Below are positions 30,653 through 38,886 of a DNA stretch of 64,000 nt, piece by piece. The notes under the pieces are model-generated. The model saw only the letters and a list, made by a program, of their open reading frames with translations. It was not told where the DNA came from and searched no databases. Position numbers and translations under genes: made by a program. The DNA is from Phenylobacterium sp. RIFCSPHIGHO2_01_FULL_69_31 (GTDB lineage: Bacteria > Pseudomonadota > Alphaproteobacteria > Caulobacterales > Caulobacteraceae): NCBI RefSeq assembly GCF_001824475.1, contig NZ_MHXN01000032.1:62001-126000 (forward strand), read 5' to 3'. Each line of letters opens with the position of its first letter. The stretch's first letter is position 1.

Positions 30653-31966
30653 CTAGAACGGGAAGAAGACGGGAATGGCCAGGACGGCGGCGGCCCAGGT
30701 GATCAGGTTGAGCGGCAGGCCGACGCGGACGAAATCCATGTAGCTGTAGCGCCCCATTTCGTAGACCAGGACGTTGGTCTGGTAGCCGAACGGGGTGGCG
30801 AAGGCGGCGCTGGCGGCGATCATCACGGCCACCAGGAAGGGCCGCGGGCTGACGCCGAGGCTCTCCGCCAGGGCCACCGCGACCGGGGTGATCAGCACCG
30901 CCACCGTCGCGTTCGAGAGCGCCTCCGTCAGGAACAGCGTCCCGCCATAGAGCAGGACCAGCGCCCAGAAGGGGCTGAGGTCGCGGGTAACGCCGATGAG
31001 GGCGTCCGTGGAGGCCGCCGCAAGCCCGGTCACGTCCAGCGCGATGCCGATCACGACCATGCCTGCGATCAGCAGCAGGATCTCGGGACGCATGCCGCTG
31101 TAGGCCTCTTCGGCGGTGATGATCCGGAGGAGGATGAGGACGACGGCGCCGGTGAAGGCGGCCGCTGCGATGGGGGCGAGGTTCGCCGCCGCGACGGCAA
31201 CGACGCCGACGAAGACCGCGAGCGCCGCAAGCGCCTTGCGAGGCTGGAACGGCCGGTGACCCGCGAAGAGGCGCGGGTCGCCAACGGAGACGTCCGCGTG
31301 GCGCGCCTCGCTCGTCTTCAAGGCCGCCTCCATGGTCACGTCCTCGCCGCCGGGGTCCTGGCCCATGAGCCGGGCGCCGAACAGCAGCAGGTAGAGGCCG
31401 CCCACTGCAGCCACGGCCAGAGCCGGCCCGGTGATCTCGAAGAGGCCGAACGCGGGCTGCCCACCACTGCGGGCCATGTCGTTGACGAGCAGGTTGGTGG
31501 AGGTGCCGATGAGGGTGCAGCAGCCTCCAAGCACCGTCACGTACGACAGCGGCATGAGGAACCGCCGGGGCGAGGCGCCGATGGACCGCGAGACGTCGCG
31601 CACGACCGGCGCGGCAAGCACCACGATGGGCGTGTTGTTCAGGAACGCAGACGCGGCCCCGCAAAACACGATCATGATCCAGATTCCGGCCGCGCCGATC
31701 CGCGCGCAGAGACGGCCGCCCATCCGGATCATCAGGTCGAGAAGGCCCGAGATCTCCATCGCGTAGGCGATCACGAACAGGGACGCGAGGGCGATGATCG
31801 CCGGACTCGCGAACGCGCCCTGGACTTCCGCTGGCCGGAGGGTGCCGGTGGCCAGCAGCACCGCCGCGCCGGACAGGGCGACCACGTCCGCCCGCACCTT
31901 CCCCTGGATCAGGGCGGCGACCACCAGGAGCAGAACCGCTAGCGAGATGGCCTGGGGGAGCGTCAT
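30653..31966 (-). CDS. SLC13/DASS-type permease
   Basis: This 437-residue inner-membrane protein has about eleven hydrophobic segments. Two family repeats are visible: AAFLNNTPIVVLAAPVV-like (SAFLNNTPIVVL) and SNATVAVLITPVAVAL, each an Asn-containing hairpin typical of sodium/dicarboxylate symporters of the DASS/ArsB-NhaD fold, plus CTLIGTSTNLLVND. The central TrkA_C (RCK_C) domains of the longer sulfate-linked members are lacking. ATG at 31966 was chosen so that the first membrane helix begins near residue 5; the frame extends 22 codons more. Substrate could be a dicarboxylate, sulfate or oxyanion; its place before the czc genes hints at oxyanions, but this is weak. Confidence 0.88.
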   Translation of the reverse strand: MTLPQAISLAVLLLVVAALIQGKVRADVVALSGAAVLLATGTLRPAEVQGAFASPAIIALASLFVIAYAMEISGLLDLMIRMGGRLCARIGAAGIWIMIVFCGAASAFLNNTPIVVLAAPVVRDVSRSIGASPRRFLMPLSYVTVLGGCCTLIGTSTNLLVNDMARSGGQPAFGLFEITGPALAVAAVGGLYLLLFGARLMGQDPGGEDVTMEAALKTSEARHADVSVGDPRLFAGHRPFQPRKALAALAVFVGVVAVAAANLAPIAAAAFTGAVVLILLRIITAEEAYSGMRPEILLLIAGMVVIGIALDVTGLAAASTDALIGVTRDLSPFWALVLLYGGTLFLTEALSNATVAVLITPVAVALAESLGVSPRPFLVAVMIAASAAFATPFGYQTNVLVYEMGRYSYMDFVRVGLPLNLITWAAAVLAIPVFFPF

Positions 31967-32067
31967 CGCACGATGGCGAGCTTCGACTTGAGAGCGGTCA
32001 TGGCGAAACCCTGGGCTCGACTGCGCCGCCATCGTGCGGCCTTCGATACGTCTGCTACTATGGGCGC

Positions 32068-32925
32068 ATGGCAGACAACAGACGTGGTGTTCGTGGCCGC
32101 CTCGGCCTTCTGGCCTTGCTGGCGATCATCGGCGTTGCGGGGTTGGCCCTTTGGGCGACCTGGTGGGCGCCATCGCGGCAGCCGCCCGCCGCGCCGGTCG
32201 CCGCGGCGCCCGACGCGCCGCCCCCCGTCACCGCCCTGCCCCCGGTGAAGACGACGCCGCCGCCCTTGAGCCGAACCGATCTCATTCTGGAAGCGGAGGC
32301 CAGAGCCGCCGCCTCGCCGGGAGCGCCGTCGGGCGGTCGGGACACGCTCGTCGACCGCCGCTTCAGCCTACGGATACCCTTTGGCTGCGAGGGGCCGCAG
32401 ATCGGTAGCGGGAGAGCTCAGGCGCACTATGAGGTGGATGCCGAGCGGCGGACGCTCAAGCTTGTCGCCCGGCCGGTCGACCTTGCCCGCCACCCGCTGG
32501 TGACGCAGTCGCCCGAGGCCAAGACCATCGAGGCGCTCGAGACCTTCTGGGTTCCGCGCCCCTGGACGCGCACAGACACCTGCCCGCCGCGCCGGGACCG
32601 GCCCGCCTCCGCCACCCCCACGCCGCCCTCGCCCCCGACACTGGGACTGGCCACGATCTCCGAGGTGGGCGCCTCGCGGCTGCGACGGCGCGCCGAGCGC
32701 CCCTACGAACTCGTCCGCAAGGTGCCCGACGACGAACCGCTCCCGCTCTCCGCCTCTTACAGCCTTGTGCTGGAGGGCCGACTGGCCGCCTTCCCCACGG
32801 GCGGCGCCATCCGTTGCTGGAGCGAGTCCTCCGAACATCGGCCCGTCTGCGTCTATGCTGTGGCGCTCGATCGGGTCGCGTTCGAAACACCCGACGGCGA
32901 GCTGCTCGCCGAATGGCGGGATTAG
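32068..32925 (+). CDS. Hypothetical membrane-anchored protein with Pro-rich linker
   Basis: This 285-residue protein has one N-terminal membrane helix (about residues 12-32), then an Ala/Pro-rich linker (35-68) and a C-terminal domain probably in the periplasm. Two short cysteine-containing stretches, FGCEGPQIG and AIRCWSESSEHRPVCVYAV, may form disulfides. No enzyme motif is visible. It is divergently placed from the SLC13 gene (about 100 bp). I do not recognise the family. Confidence 0.72.
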   Translation: MADNRRGVRGRLGLLALLAIIGVAGLALWATWWAPSRQPPAAPVAAAPDAPPPVTALPPVKTTPPPLSRTDLILEAEARAAASPGAPSGGRDTLVDRRFSLRIPFGCEGPQIGSGRAQAHYEVDAERRTLKLVARPVDLARHPLVTQSPEAKTIEALETFWVPRPWTRTDTCPPRRDRPASATPTPPSPPTLGLATISEVGASRLRRRAERPYELVRKVPDDEPLPLSASYSLVLEGRLAAFPTGGAIRCWSESSEHRPVCVYAVALDRVAFETPDGELLAEWRD

Positions 32926-33130
32926 GTTGTGGTCGGATACTTCGACGACTTTGGCGGCTGACGCACCGGGGAATGATTGTCTGGCGGTGGGATCACCGCG
33001 AGAGGGGCGGATGAGACACATCATCCCCGTGATACACTCGCCACGAGCAGCTATTACTTTGCCGCTGTGTCTTCGGCGCGCAGGGCCAACTCAAGCCGTA
33101 AATGACCGGGAGCGGCGGCGCCGCGGAACG
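32926..33130. other. Convergent intergenic region
   Basis: Some 200 bp between two converging genes. I see no gene, no strong hairpin with a T tract and no repeat shared with other intergenic regions; a GCGGCGGCGCCGCG dyad near 33111-33124 is the only structure noted. Confidence 0.4.
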
Positions 33131-33364
33131 TCAGGCCCTGACGACCGGAGTCCGGGCGTGCGGCTCGGAGCAGTTCGCCTTTAGGACCCGTTCGGCAGGC
33201 GGGGCCTGCCGAGGCGAACGGGCGATCGTACGCTGGTCCGCCGCCGAGGCGGCCGGCCGGGGCGCCTCGACCTTCGGCGTGTCGATGGTCACACCGAAAT
33301 GCGAGAAGGCGGCCGCCGACGAATGCACGACGACCGCGGCCACCATTTCCGTCAATGTCGCCAT
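33131..33364 (-). CDS. Small hypothetical protein (77 residues)
   Basis: The ATG has a GGGGGTGGG purine stretch just upstream. The product starts MATLTEMVAAVVVHSSAAAFSHFG, a hydrophobic N-terminal helix, followed by Pro-rich, basic residues with ERVLKANC near the end. The pattern of a short membrane-like start and RSPRQAPP tail looks like small envelope-associated proteins found in Caulobacterales, an impression from memory only. It lies 82 bp downstream of the EEP-family gene on the same strand. Confidence 0.5.
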   Translation of the reverse strand: MATLTEMVAAVVVHSSAAAFSHFGVTIDTPKVEAPRPAASAADQRTIARSPRQAPPAERVLKANCSEPHARTPVVRA

Positions 33365-33446
33365 GGGCCCACCCCCGCGATTCCGCCTACCGCTGCTATA
33401 CGGCAGGTCCGCGGAAAACGGGAGCGGCCGGAACGTGAAATGTTTG

Positions 33447-34469
33447 TCATCTGGCGGCGACGTCCCGAGGCGCCAGGGTGACGACCACGGGATAGTGATC
33501 CGAGCCGAGACGGGGCCCCCGCTCGACACTGACCGTGGCCCAGCCGGGCCCGGCATAGACGTGATCGATGGGAAGATAAGGGAATGGCGCGGGCAACCGA
33601 TTGTGGCTGATCTTGCCGGCAGGCCACGTGAACAGCGCACGCGTGCGGCGGATCAGTCCGAAGTCGCGGTCATCGCGGCGGCGTGCAAAGGACCAGGGCG
33701 TTGAGTTGAAGTCGCCGGCGATGATCATCCGCTCGCGGGGGTAGCGAGCGACCAGCTTCCGCAGGTCGACAGCTTGCGCCTCGCTCAGCGTTCTAAACAC
33801 CGGCCAGAAGCAGTGCGCCCCGACCACCGTGAAGGCGCCCCACTCGCTTTCCACGTTCACCGCAAGCAGATAGCTGAAGTCGCGGCCAATGGGGACACCT
33901 GAAGCGCTGCTTAGGGGTTTACCCCGGGTCAGGATCGTCACCGGACAACCGACGCAGGTCCCATGGAGCTTTCCCATTGCGGACAAAGCCGCAGCGACCG
34001 CAGCACCTTCCTGCAGGACTACAACATCTGGATCTTGAGCAAAGATCCACGCTGCCGCCGCTTCCGGCGCGGCATTGCCGCCCCAAGCATTGAACTGGAC
34101 CACCTTCAGGCGCTGCCCGCCTTCAGCTGGCGAACCGGCGCGGCCTTCCCGAAGGTACTCCGGAAAAAGGAGCGCCCCACTCGTCACAAGGCCGGCAACG
34201 GCGCAAAGGGCAAGTCCTAAGCGCAGCTCGCGCGTTGCGGCAAAGCACATCGGCAAGGCGACCAGCGCCATGGCAAGGTAGATCGGCGCGAAATGGGTCA
34301 GGATGTCGAGCCGCGTCGATACGCGGCCGCCATGCGCCAAAAGCGACAAGGCTGCCGAAGAAACACCCAACGCAGCGGCGCAGCTTGTCGCGACCAAAAT
34401 CAAGATCGGCATCAAGCGATGCGCCACAGCGCCAAAGTCCGTGTCAAGACTACGCTTGGATCCAGCCAT
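33447..34469 (-). CDS. Membrane-anchored endonuclease/exonuclease/phosphatase family protein
   Basis: This 340-residue protein has three hydrophobic helices in the first about 110 residues, then an EEP-fold domain facing the periplasm. Catalytic blocks: VVQFNAWGGN (Asn), DVVVLQEGA (metal Glu), AGDFNSTPWS (Asp/Asn), PIDHVYAG and GSDHYPVVV (Asp-His). Similar three-helix EEP proteins are usually uncharacterised; nuclease, phosphatase or sphingomyelinase-like activity are all possible. ATG was preferred over an in-frame TTG six codons upstream. It starts 25 bp after the beta-helix/RTX gene and may be co-transcribed with it. Confidence 0.87.
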   Translation of the reverse strand: MAGSKRSLDTDFGAVAHRLMPILILVATSCAAALGVSSAALSLLAHGGRVSTRLDILTHFAPIYLAMALVALPMCFAATRELRLGLALCAVAGLVTSGALLFPEYLREGRAGSPAEGGQRLKVVQFNAWGGNAAPEAAAAWIFAQDPDVVVLQEGAAVAAALSAMGKLHGTCVGCPVTILTRGKPLSSASGVPIGRDFSYLLAVNVESEWGAFTVVGAHCFWPVFRTLSEAQAVDLRKLVARYPRERMIIAGDFNSTPWSFARRRDDRDFGLIRRTRALFTWPAGKISHNRLPAPFPYLPIDHVYAGPGWATVSVERGPRLGSDHYPVVVTLAPRDVAAR

Positions 34470-34494
34470 CTTGCCAGGCGGACCCAAGCGCCCG

Positions 34495-36504
34495 TTAAAG
34501 CATGAAGTCTGACCCCTGGAGACTGGTCGCGCCTACCCGCAGCATCATATCGGCGGCGCCATCTCCGTTTGTATCGAACATCACCGTCGCGTGCCCTTGG
34601 CTTACCTCGTAGCGCAGTTCGCCAGCCACCTTATGGAAGGCCGACGTACCGATGAAGATGAACTTCTGGTCATTGGCGAGGTTGACGTTCGCGTCGATCA
34701 TGGAGACTGCGATCCTGTCCCCCTCCCCTGCGTTGAAGTCGACGATGAAATCCGGATTCATCGACAGATCACCTTGGCGGAAGAAGAATTGATCCGCGTC
34801 AGCGCCCCCAGACATCGTGTCGGCTCCGGTACCGCCTTCCAACGTATCGATGCCCGAGCCGCCAGCCAGGGTGTCCGCGTCGTCTCCGCCTAGCAATTTA
34901 TCCGCGCCGGCGCCGCCCAGGAGGGTATCCTGGCCCGCCCCACCGTTGAGGTTGTCGTTTCCCGCACCGCCATCGATGCCGTCGTTCCCGTCCATCCCCT
35001 GTAGCAGATCTGCGCCACCAGCGCCGCGTATCTCGTTGTCGCCGCTCGTACCCGTGATACGGTTATCCAACTCGTTGCCTGCGCCATACGTGGCTCCGCC
35101 GGTCATACGAAGGCCCTCGATATTGTCAGCAAGCGAGAAGTCTATGCTTGCGACAACCAGATCGGTTCCACCGCCTGCGGCCTCCACCGCGACATCGAAG
35201 ACCGAGCCTACGTAGAAGGTGTCGTCTCCCGCTCCGCCGATCAGGGTGTTGTGACCAAGGCCGCCACCGGTAAGAACATCGTTGCCGGCGCCACCGTCGA
35301 TGATCATGTCGTGGAGGCCGTCAGCGCCGAGCCGGTCCCCCGCCGCTGTACCGGCGATTTTGACCAACTGGAGGCGCGCCAACTCCATCTGCTTCACGGC
35401 ATCCAAGGCCGCCGCGTCCAGAACCGAAGTGGTCAGGTTGCTGGCGCTCAGGATCGTTGAGCTCGTAGCAGCGTCTCCAAAGGCCGCTGCGCCGGAAATC
35501 CTGCTGAAATCCATGCTATGGCTCGACAGCCAGTCCACCTGCGCAGCACGGCCACCGTCCGTTGGCGAAGCAATCGTCGCATTGTTGTCCTGCACAAGAC
35601 CGGAGGTACCGTCCGTGAGGTAGTAGGTCGACGTGTTGTTCGAGAGGGTGACGTTGCTCGCACCGCCGGTGCTGATCCATGATCGTTGGTCGGGCAGGCC
35701 GACAACAACGTTGTTGTCGACGATGACGTTGTTGCCACCGCTCACTGCAATGCCGTTCGGCATTCCACCGACGACGAGGTTGCCACTCACAACGACACCC
35801 TCGTAGGGGAGGTTGCCAACCTGATCGCGGAAAAAGATGCCCTGGACCGCGGCCCCGGAGCCACGCACAATCACATTTCCAGTGACGGCAATGTCAGTGG
35901 CGGACGCCGAGGTGTTTCCAGTCCAGAACTGAATGGCATCAGGATGATCACCATCCACCGGATCAAAATTCGTAAAGTAGTTTCCACTGACGACTACGTG
36001 CGATGAACCGCCGCCTCGAACACCATCCGTTTGTATATCATGGAAGTAGTTATCCGAGACATTCAGTCCGTCGGTATTAAGATGCGCAACGCCGTGCCGT
36101 AATTGTTGGAATTCACTATTGGTCACCTCAACGTTCTTGCTGTCCCGGATCAGGAACGCAGCGACGTCATTTTGCGCGTTTCCGTCGAGCGAGCCATGCA
36201 CGTTCAAGTTGTCGAAGCCGATATTGGCCGAGCCGCTGACCTGGAATGGATTGTCCACCGTGCCGCCGACGACGAACTCCAGGCTGTTGAATTCGAGCCC
36301 TTCGGAGCCTTTGACATTCAACCCCGTCAGCTTGGCGGGGTTGCCGGGATCGAGAGACGTTATCGTCACAGGCGCATCGAATTTCAGGCCTGACAGAACA
36401 AACGGCGAGTAGGTCCCCGGCGCCAACTGGATGACATCCCCGCTCTGCGCCGCCTTCAGAGCGCTGACCAAGCCCGCCGAATCCTTGACGATGATACTGA
36501 CCAC
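34495..36504 (-). CDS. Right-handed beta-helix protein with RTX calcium-binding repeats
   Basis: This 669-residue, probably secreted protein starts at GTG with GGAGG upstream and has no Sec signal. Residues about 1-320 are a parallel beta-helix: repeated short strands with Asn turns (VTNSEF, VSDNYFHDI, VSGNYFTNF, VTGNVIV), as in polysaccharide lyases and epimerases; DGDHPDAIQFW (about 181-191) may be active-site related. Residues about 400-430 and 495-575 hold GGxGxDxL nonapeptides that bind calcium. This C-terminal layout is typical of type I secretion substrates. No type I exporter is nearby. GC is lower than in neighbours. Possible roles are alginate/pectin-type lyase, C5-epimerase or a surface adhesin. 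Confidence 0.88.
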   Translation of the reverse strand: MVSIIVKDSAGLVSALKAAQSGDVIQLAPGTYSPFVLSGLKFDAPVTITSLDPGNPAKLTGLNVKGSEGLEFNSLEFVVGGTVDNPFQVSGSANIGFDNLNVHGSLDGNAQNDVAAFLIRDSKNVEVTNSEFQQLRHGVAHLNTDGLNVSDNYFHDIQTDGVRGGGSSHVVVSGNYFTNFDPVDGDHPDAIQFWTGNTSASATDIAVTGNVIVRGSGAAVQGIFFRDQVGNLPYEGVVVSGNLVVGGMPNGIAVSGGNNVIVDNNVVVGLPDQRSWISTGGASNVTLSNNTSTYYLTDGTSGLVQDNNATIASPTDGGRAAQVDWLSSHSMDFSRISGAAAFGDAATSSTILSASNLTTSVLDAAALDAVKQMELARLQLVKIAGTAAGDRLGADGLHDMIIDGGAGNDVLTGGGLGHNTLIGGAGDDTFYVGSVFDVAVEAAGGGTDLVVASIDFSLADNIEGLRMTGGATYGAGNELDNRITGTSGDNEIRGAGGADLLQGMDGNDGIDGGAGNDNLNGGAGQDTLLGGAGADKLLGGDDADTLAGGSGIDTLEGGTGADTMSGGADADQFFFRQGDLSMNPDFIVDFNAGEGDRIAVSMIDANVNLANDQKFIFIGTSAFHKVAGELRYEVSQGHATVMFDTNGDGAADMMLRVGATSLQGSDFML

Positions 36505-36734
36505 CTAACACCTCCAGAGAGTATTCCCATGGGTGCGAGGCGCGATCTCCGCCGCCAGCTCGTACCCCACCATTCACTCTGGAAGGTACGGCGTCGCGAT
36601 TTCGGAATGGTTTATCTGGCTGGTTAACTTATCTACAGGTTATAGATTTGCTAACCATGCTCAAGGTTCACCGCAATTGATATTCATTGCCTCACCAGTT
36701 GTCGTATCTTCGGTATTCAGTTGATCGGCAGCTC
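36505..36734. other. AT-rich upstream region of the beta-helix/RTX gene
   Basis: This 230-bp segment is one of the most AT-rich in the window. It includes GGTTAAC at 36622-36628 and GCTAACC at 36650-36656, an imperfect inverted pair. On the minus strand TTAACCAG and GATAA are spaced seven bases apart, loosely like a CtrA-type site. The RTX promoter must lie here. No gene is seen. Confidence 0.45.
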
Positions 36735-37253
36735 CTAGACTGAAAGCACACCCTCATGCTGCAAGAGCCAGCGCTTGCGATGAAGGCCGCCGCCGTAGCC
36801 GGTCAGCGAGCCATTTGACCCGATCACCCGATGACAGGGCACGACCAGAGCTACCGGGTTGGAGCCGTTCGCCAACCCGACGGCGCGGACCGCCGTGGGC
36901 CGCCCGATCGTCTCGGCGAGCTGGGCGTAGCTCCAGGTCTGCCCTGCCGGGATTGTGCAGAGGGTCTCCCAGACCTTCTTCTGGAAGTCGGTGCCCCCGC
37001 CATCCCACCGGATGCCGTCGACGGCATCCGTCCGGCCCGCGAAGTAGGCCTCGAACCTCGGCCGAAGCGGCCCCTGCCCTTCGGCCAATGTGGCCTTGGG
37101 ATACCGGCGCCCGATCCAGCTCCGCATCTGCGGCTCATAGTCCGTCCAGTTGAAGGCGCGCAGCACGCCGGCCTCGTCGGTGACCACCAGCGCCGTGCCG
37201 ATGGGGGTGGGAATACGGTCGAGGGTGAGGGTTTCAGGCAGCCTGGCGGTCAT
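36735..37253 (-). CDS. ogt: Methylated-DNA--protein-cysteine methyltransferase
   Basis: This 172-residue suicide repair protein moves methyl groups from O6-methylguanine to its own Cys140, seen in the hallmark VVPCHRVIGSNGSLTGYGGG. DNA-binding helix-turn-helix WSYAQLAETIGRPTAVRAVG precedes it. ATG giving MTARLPETL was chosen; it overlaps the 3' end of the Ada-AlkA gene by 20 bases, indicating coupled translation. The open frame upstream is antisense-free but lies inside that gene. Together the two genes supply direct reversal and base excision of alkylation damage. Confidence 0.95.
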   Translation of the reverse strand: MTARLPETLTLDRIPTPIGTALVVTDEAGVLRAFNWTDYEPQMRSWIGRRYPKATLAEGQGPLRPRFEAYFAGRTDAVDGIRWDGGGTDFQKKVWETLCTIPAGQTWSYAQLAETIGRPTAVRAVGLANGSNPVALVVPCHRVIGSNGSLTGYGGGLHRKRWLLQHEGVLSV

Positions 37254-38751
37254 CGATCTTAGTCCTTTTGGAGGCGGCGCCCTTGGCGGCCGCGAGGCCC
37301 GGGTCTGCGGCCCACAGGTGTTGGGCGGCATAGGCCCGCCACGGCCTCCAGGCCTCGCTGCGGGCGAGGAGCTGGTCGGCGGTGGGCCGGAGCCCCGCCT
37401 CGTCGGCCATCGCCCGCATCAGGCCGATGTCGGCCTGGGGGAAGGCGTCGGGCTCGCGGAGCTCCCGCAGGGCGATGTACTGCGCGGTCCATTCGCCGAC
37501 GCCGGGCAGAGCCTTAAGCGCGGCGATCGCGCTTTCGAGGTCCGCGCGGGGCGTGAAGATCGCCGGGTCGGCCGCCACGGTCCGGGCCAGGGCCTCCAGC
37601 GCCGCGCCGCGGGCCTTCGGCATGCCGAGAGCCGCGATATCCTGGCCGACGAGCCGCCCCGGCGACGGAAAGACGCAGGTCAGACCCAGGTCCGCCGCGG
37701 CGGGGTCCTCGATCGGCTCGCCGTAGGCCGCCACCAGCTTGGCCGCGAGGCCGCGGGCGGCGCTCACCGTGATCTGCTGGCCCAGGATGGCGCGAACCGC
37801 CAGTTCGAACCCGTCCCAGGCCCCGGGCGCGCGCAGGCCCGGGCGGGCCGCCACCAAGGGGGCCAGCGCCGGATCCTGGCTCAGGTGAGCGCCGATCAGC
37901 GTGGGGTCGGCCGACAGGTCGAAGACCCGGCGCACGCGCGCGATCACGGCCGGCAGCGACTTGAGCTTCGGGAACCGGACCTCAGCCTGCAAGGCGCCGT
38001 CGCTGCGGGGCGTGACGATCACGACTCCGCAGGCGCCGTCGATGGCCAGGGTTCGGGCATAGCGCCCGGGCTCCACCCGCTCGATCCCCGGGATGGCGCG
38101 ATCGGTGAGAAAGCGGATGATCGCGTCCCAGTCGTAGGGCGGCTTGTAGGGAAGGCGCACGAGGATGCCGTCGGCCGCGGGGGTCTCCGCCTGCTTCGAG
38201 CGGCGCAGCTCGCCGGGGGGGCGGCCGAACAGCTGCTGGAACGTCTCGTTGAACCGGCGCACGCTGCCGAAGCCCGACGCCAGCGCCACCTCGCCCATCG
38301 GCAGGCGGGTTTCCTGGATCAATTGCTTGGCGAGCAGGACGCGTCGCGTCTGCGTAACCGCCACGGGAGAGGCGCCCAGGTGCTGGCGGAACAGGCGCCG
38401 CAACTGGCGCTCGCCGACCCCCAGCCGGCCGGCCAGGGCGTCCACGTCGCCGGTGTCCATGGCGCCGCCCTCGATCAGGGCCAGGGCGCGCGAGACGGTG
38501 TTGGAGGTGCCGCGCCAGGCGCCGAGATCCGGGGACGCCTCCGGCCGGCAGCGCAGGCAGGGACGGTAACCCGCCTCCTGCGCGGCCGCCGCCGTCGGAT
38601 AGAAGGTCATGTTCTGTGGCTTGGGCGTGCGCGCAGGGCAGATCGGCCGGCAGTAGATGCCGGTCGTCTTCACCGCGCCGAAGATCCGACCGTCGAACCG
38701 CGGGTCGCGGGTGACGAAGGCGCGGCGGCAGGCTTCGAAATCCATGTCCAT
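37234..38751 (-). CDS. Ada-type regulator fused to AlkA 3-methyladenine DNA glycosylase
   Basis: This 505-residue fusion has three parts. Residues about 1-75 are the Ada zinc domain with Cys34, Cys38, Cys65 and Cys68 (GIYCRPICPA, GYRPCLRCRP); Cys34 should accept methyl groups from phosphotriesters. About 80-185 is an AraC-type DNA-binding domain (ALASGFGSVRRFNETFQQLFG). About 195-490 is AlkA: an N-terminal domain, then helix-hairpin-helix LPGVGEWTAQYIALRE and a catalytic-Asp candidate in AFPQADIGLMR. Start at the first ATG of the MDMDF pair; the frame runs 56 codons further towards the divergent glycosyltransferase. It probably senses methylation and activates its own operon. Confidence 0.94.
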   Translation of the reverse strand: MDMDFEACRRAFVTRDPRFDGRIFGAVKTTGIYCRPICPARTPKPQNMTFYPTAAAAQEAGYRPCLRCRPEASPDLGAWRGTSNTVSRALALIEGGAMDTGDVDALAGRLGVGERQLRRLFRQHLGASPVAVTQTRRVLLAKQLIQETRLPMGEVALASGFGSVRRFNETFQQLFGRPPGELRRSKQAETPAADGILVRLPYKPPYDWDAIIRFLTDRAIPGIERVEPGRYARTLAIDGACGVVIVTPRSDGALQAEVRFPKLKSLPAVIARVRRVFDLSADPTLIGAHLSQDPALAPLVAARPGLRAPGAWDGFELAVRAILGQQITVSAARGLAAKLVAAYGEPIEDPAAADLGLTCVFPSPGRLVGQDIAALGMPKARGAALEALARTVAADPAIFTPRADLESAIAALKALPGVGEWTAQYIALRELREPDAFPQADIGLMRAMADEAGLRPTADQLLARSEAWRPWRAYAAQHLWAADPGLAAAKGAASKRTKIDDRQAA

Positions 38752-38886
38752 GGCCGGAAGATGGGCGCGGGGCCCGCCGATGTCTCGCGGTTTTCGGACA
38801 TAGATCGAAGGGGAGCCGAGGCTGCCGCCGGACGGCGCCGCCGCGGTTAACTCACCGCAATCGAATTGGGCTATGGAACGATCACC

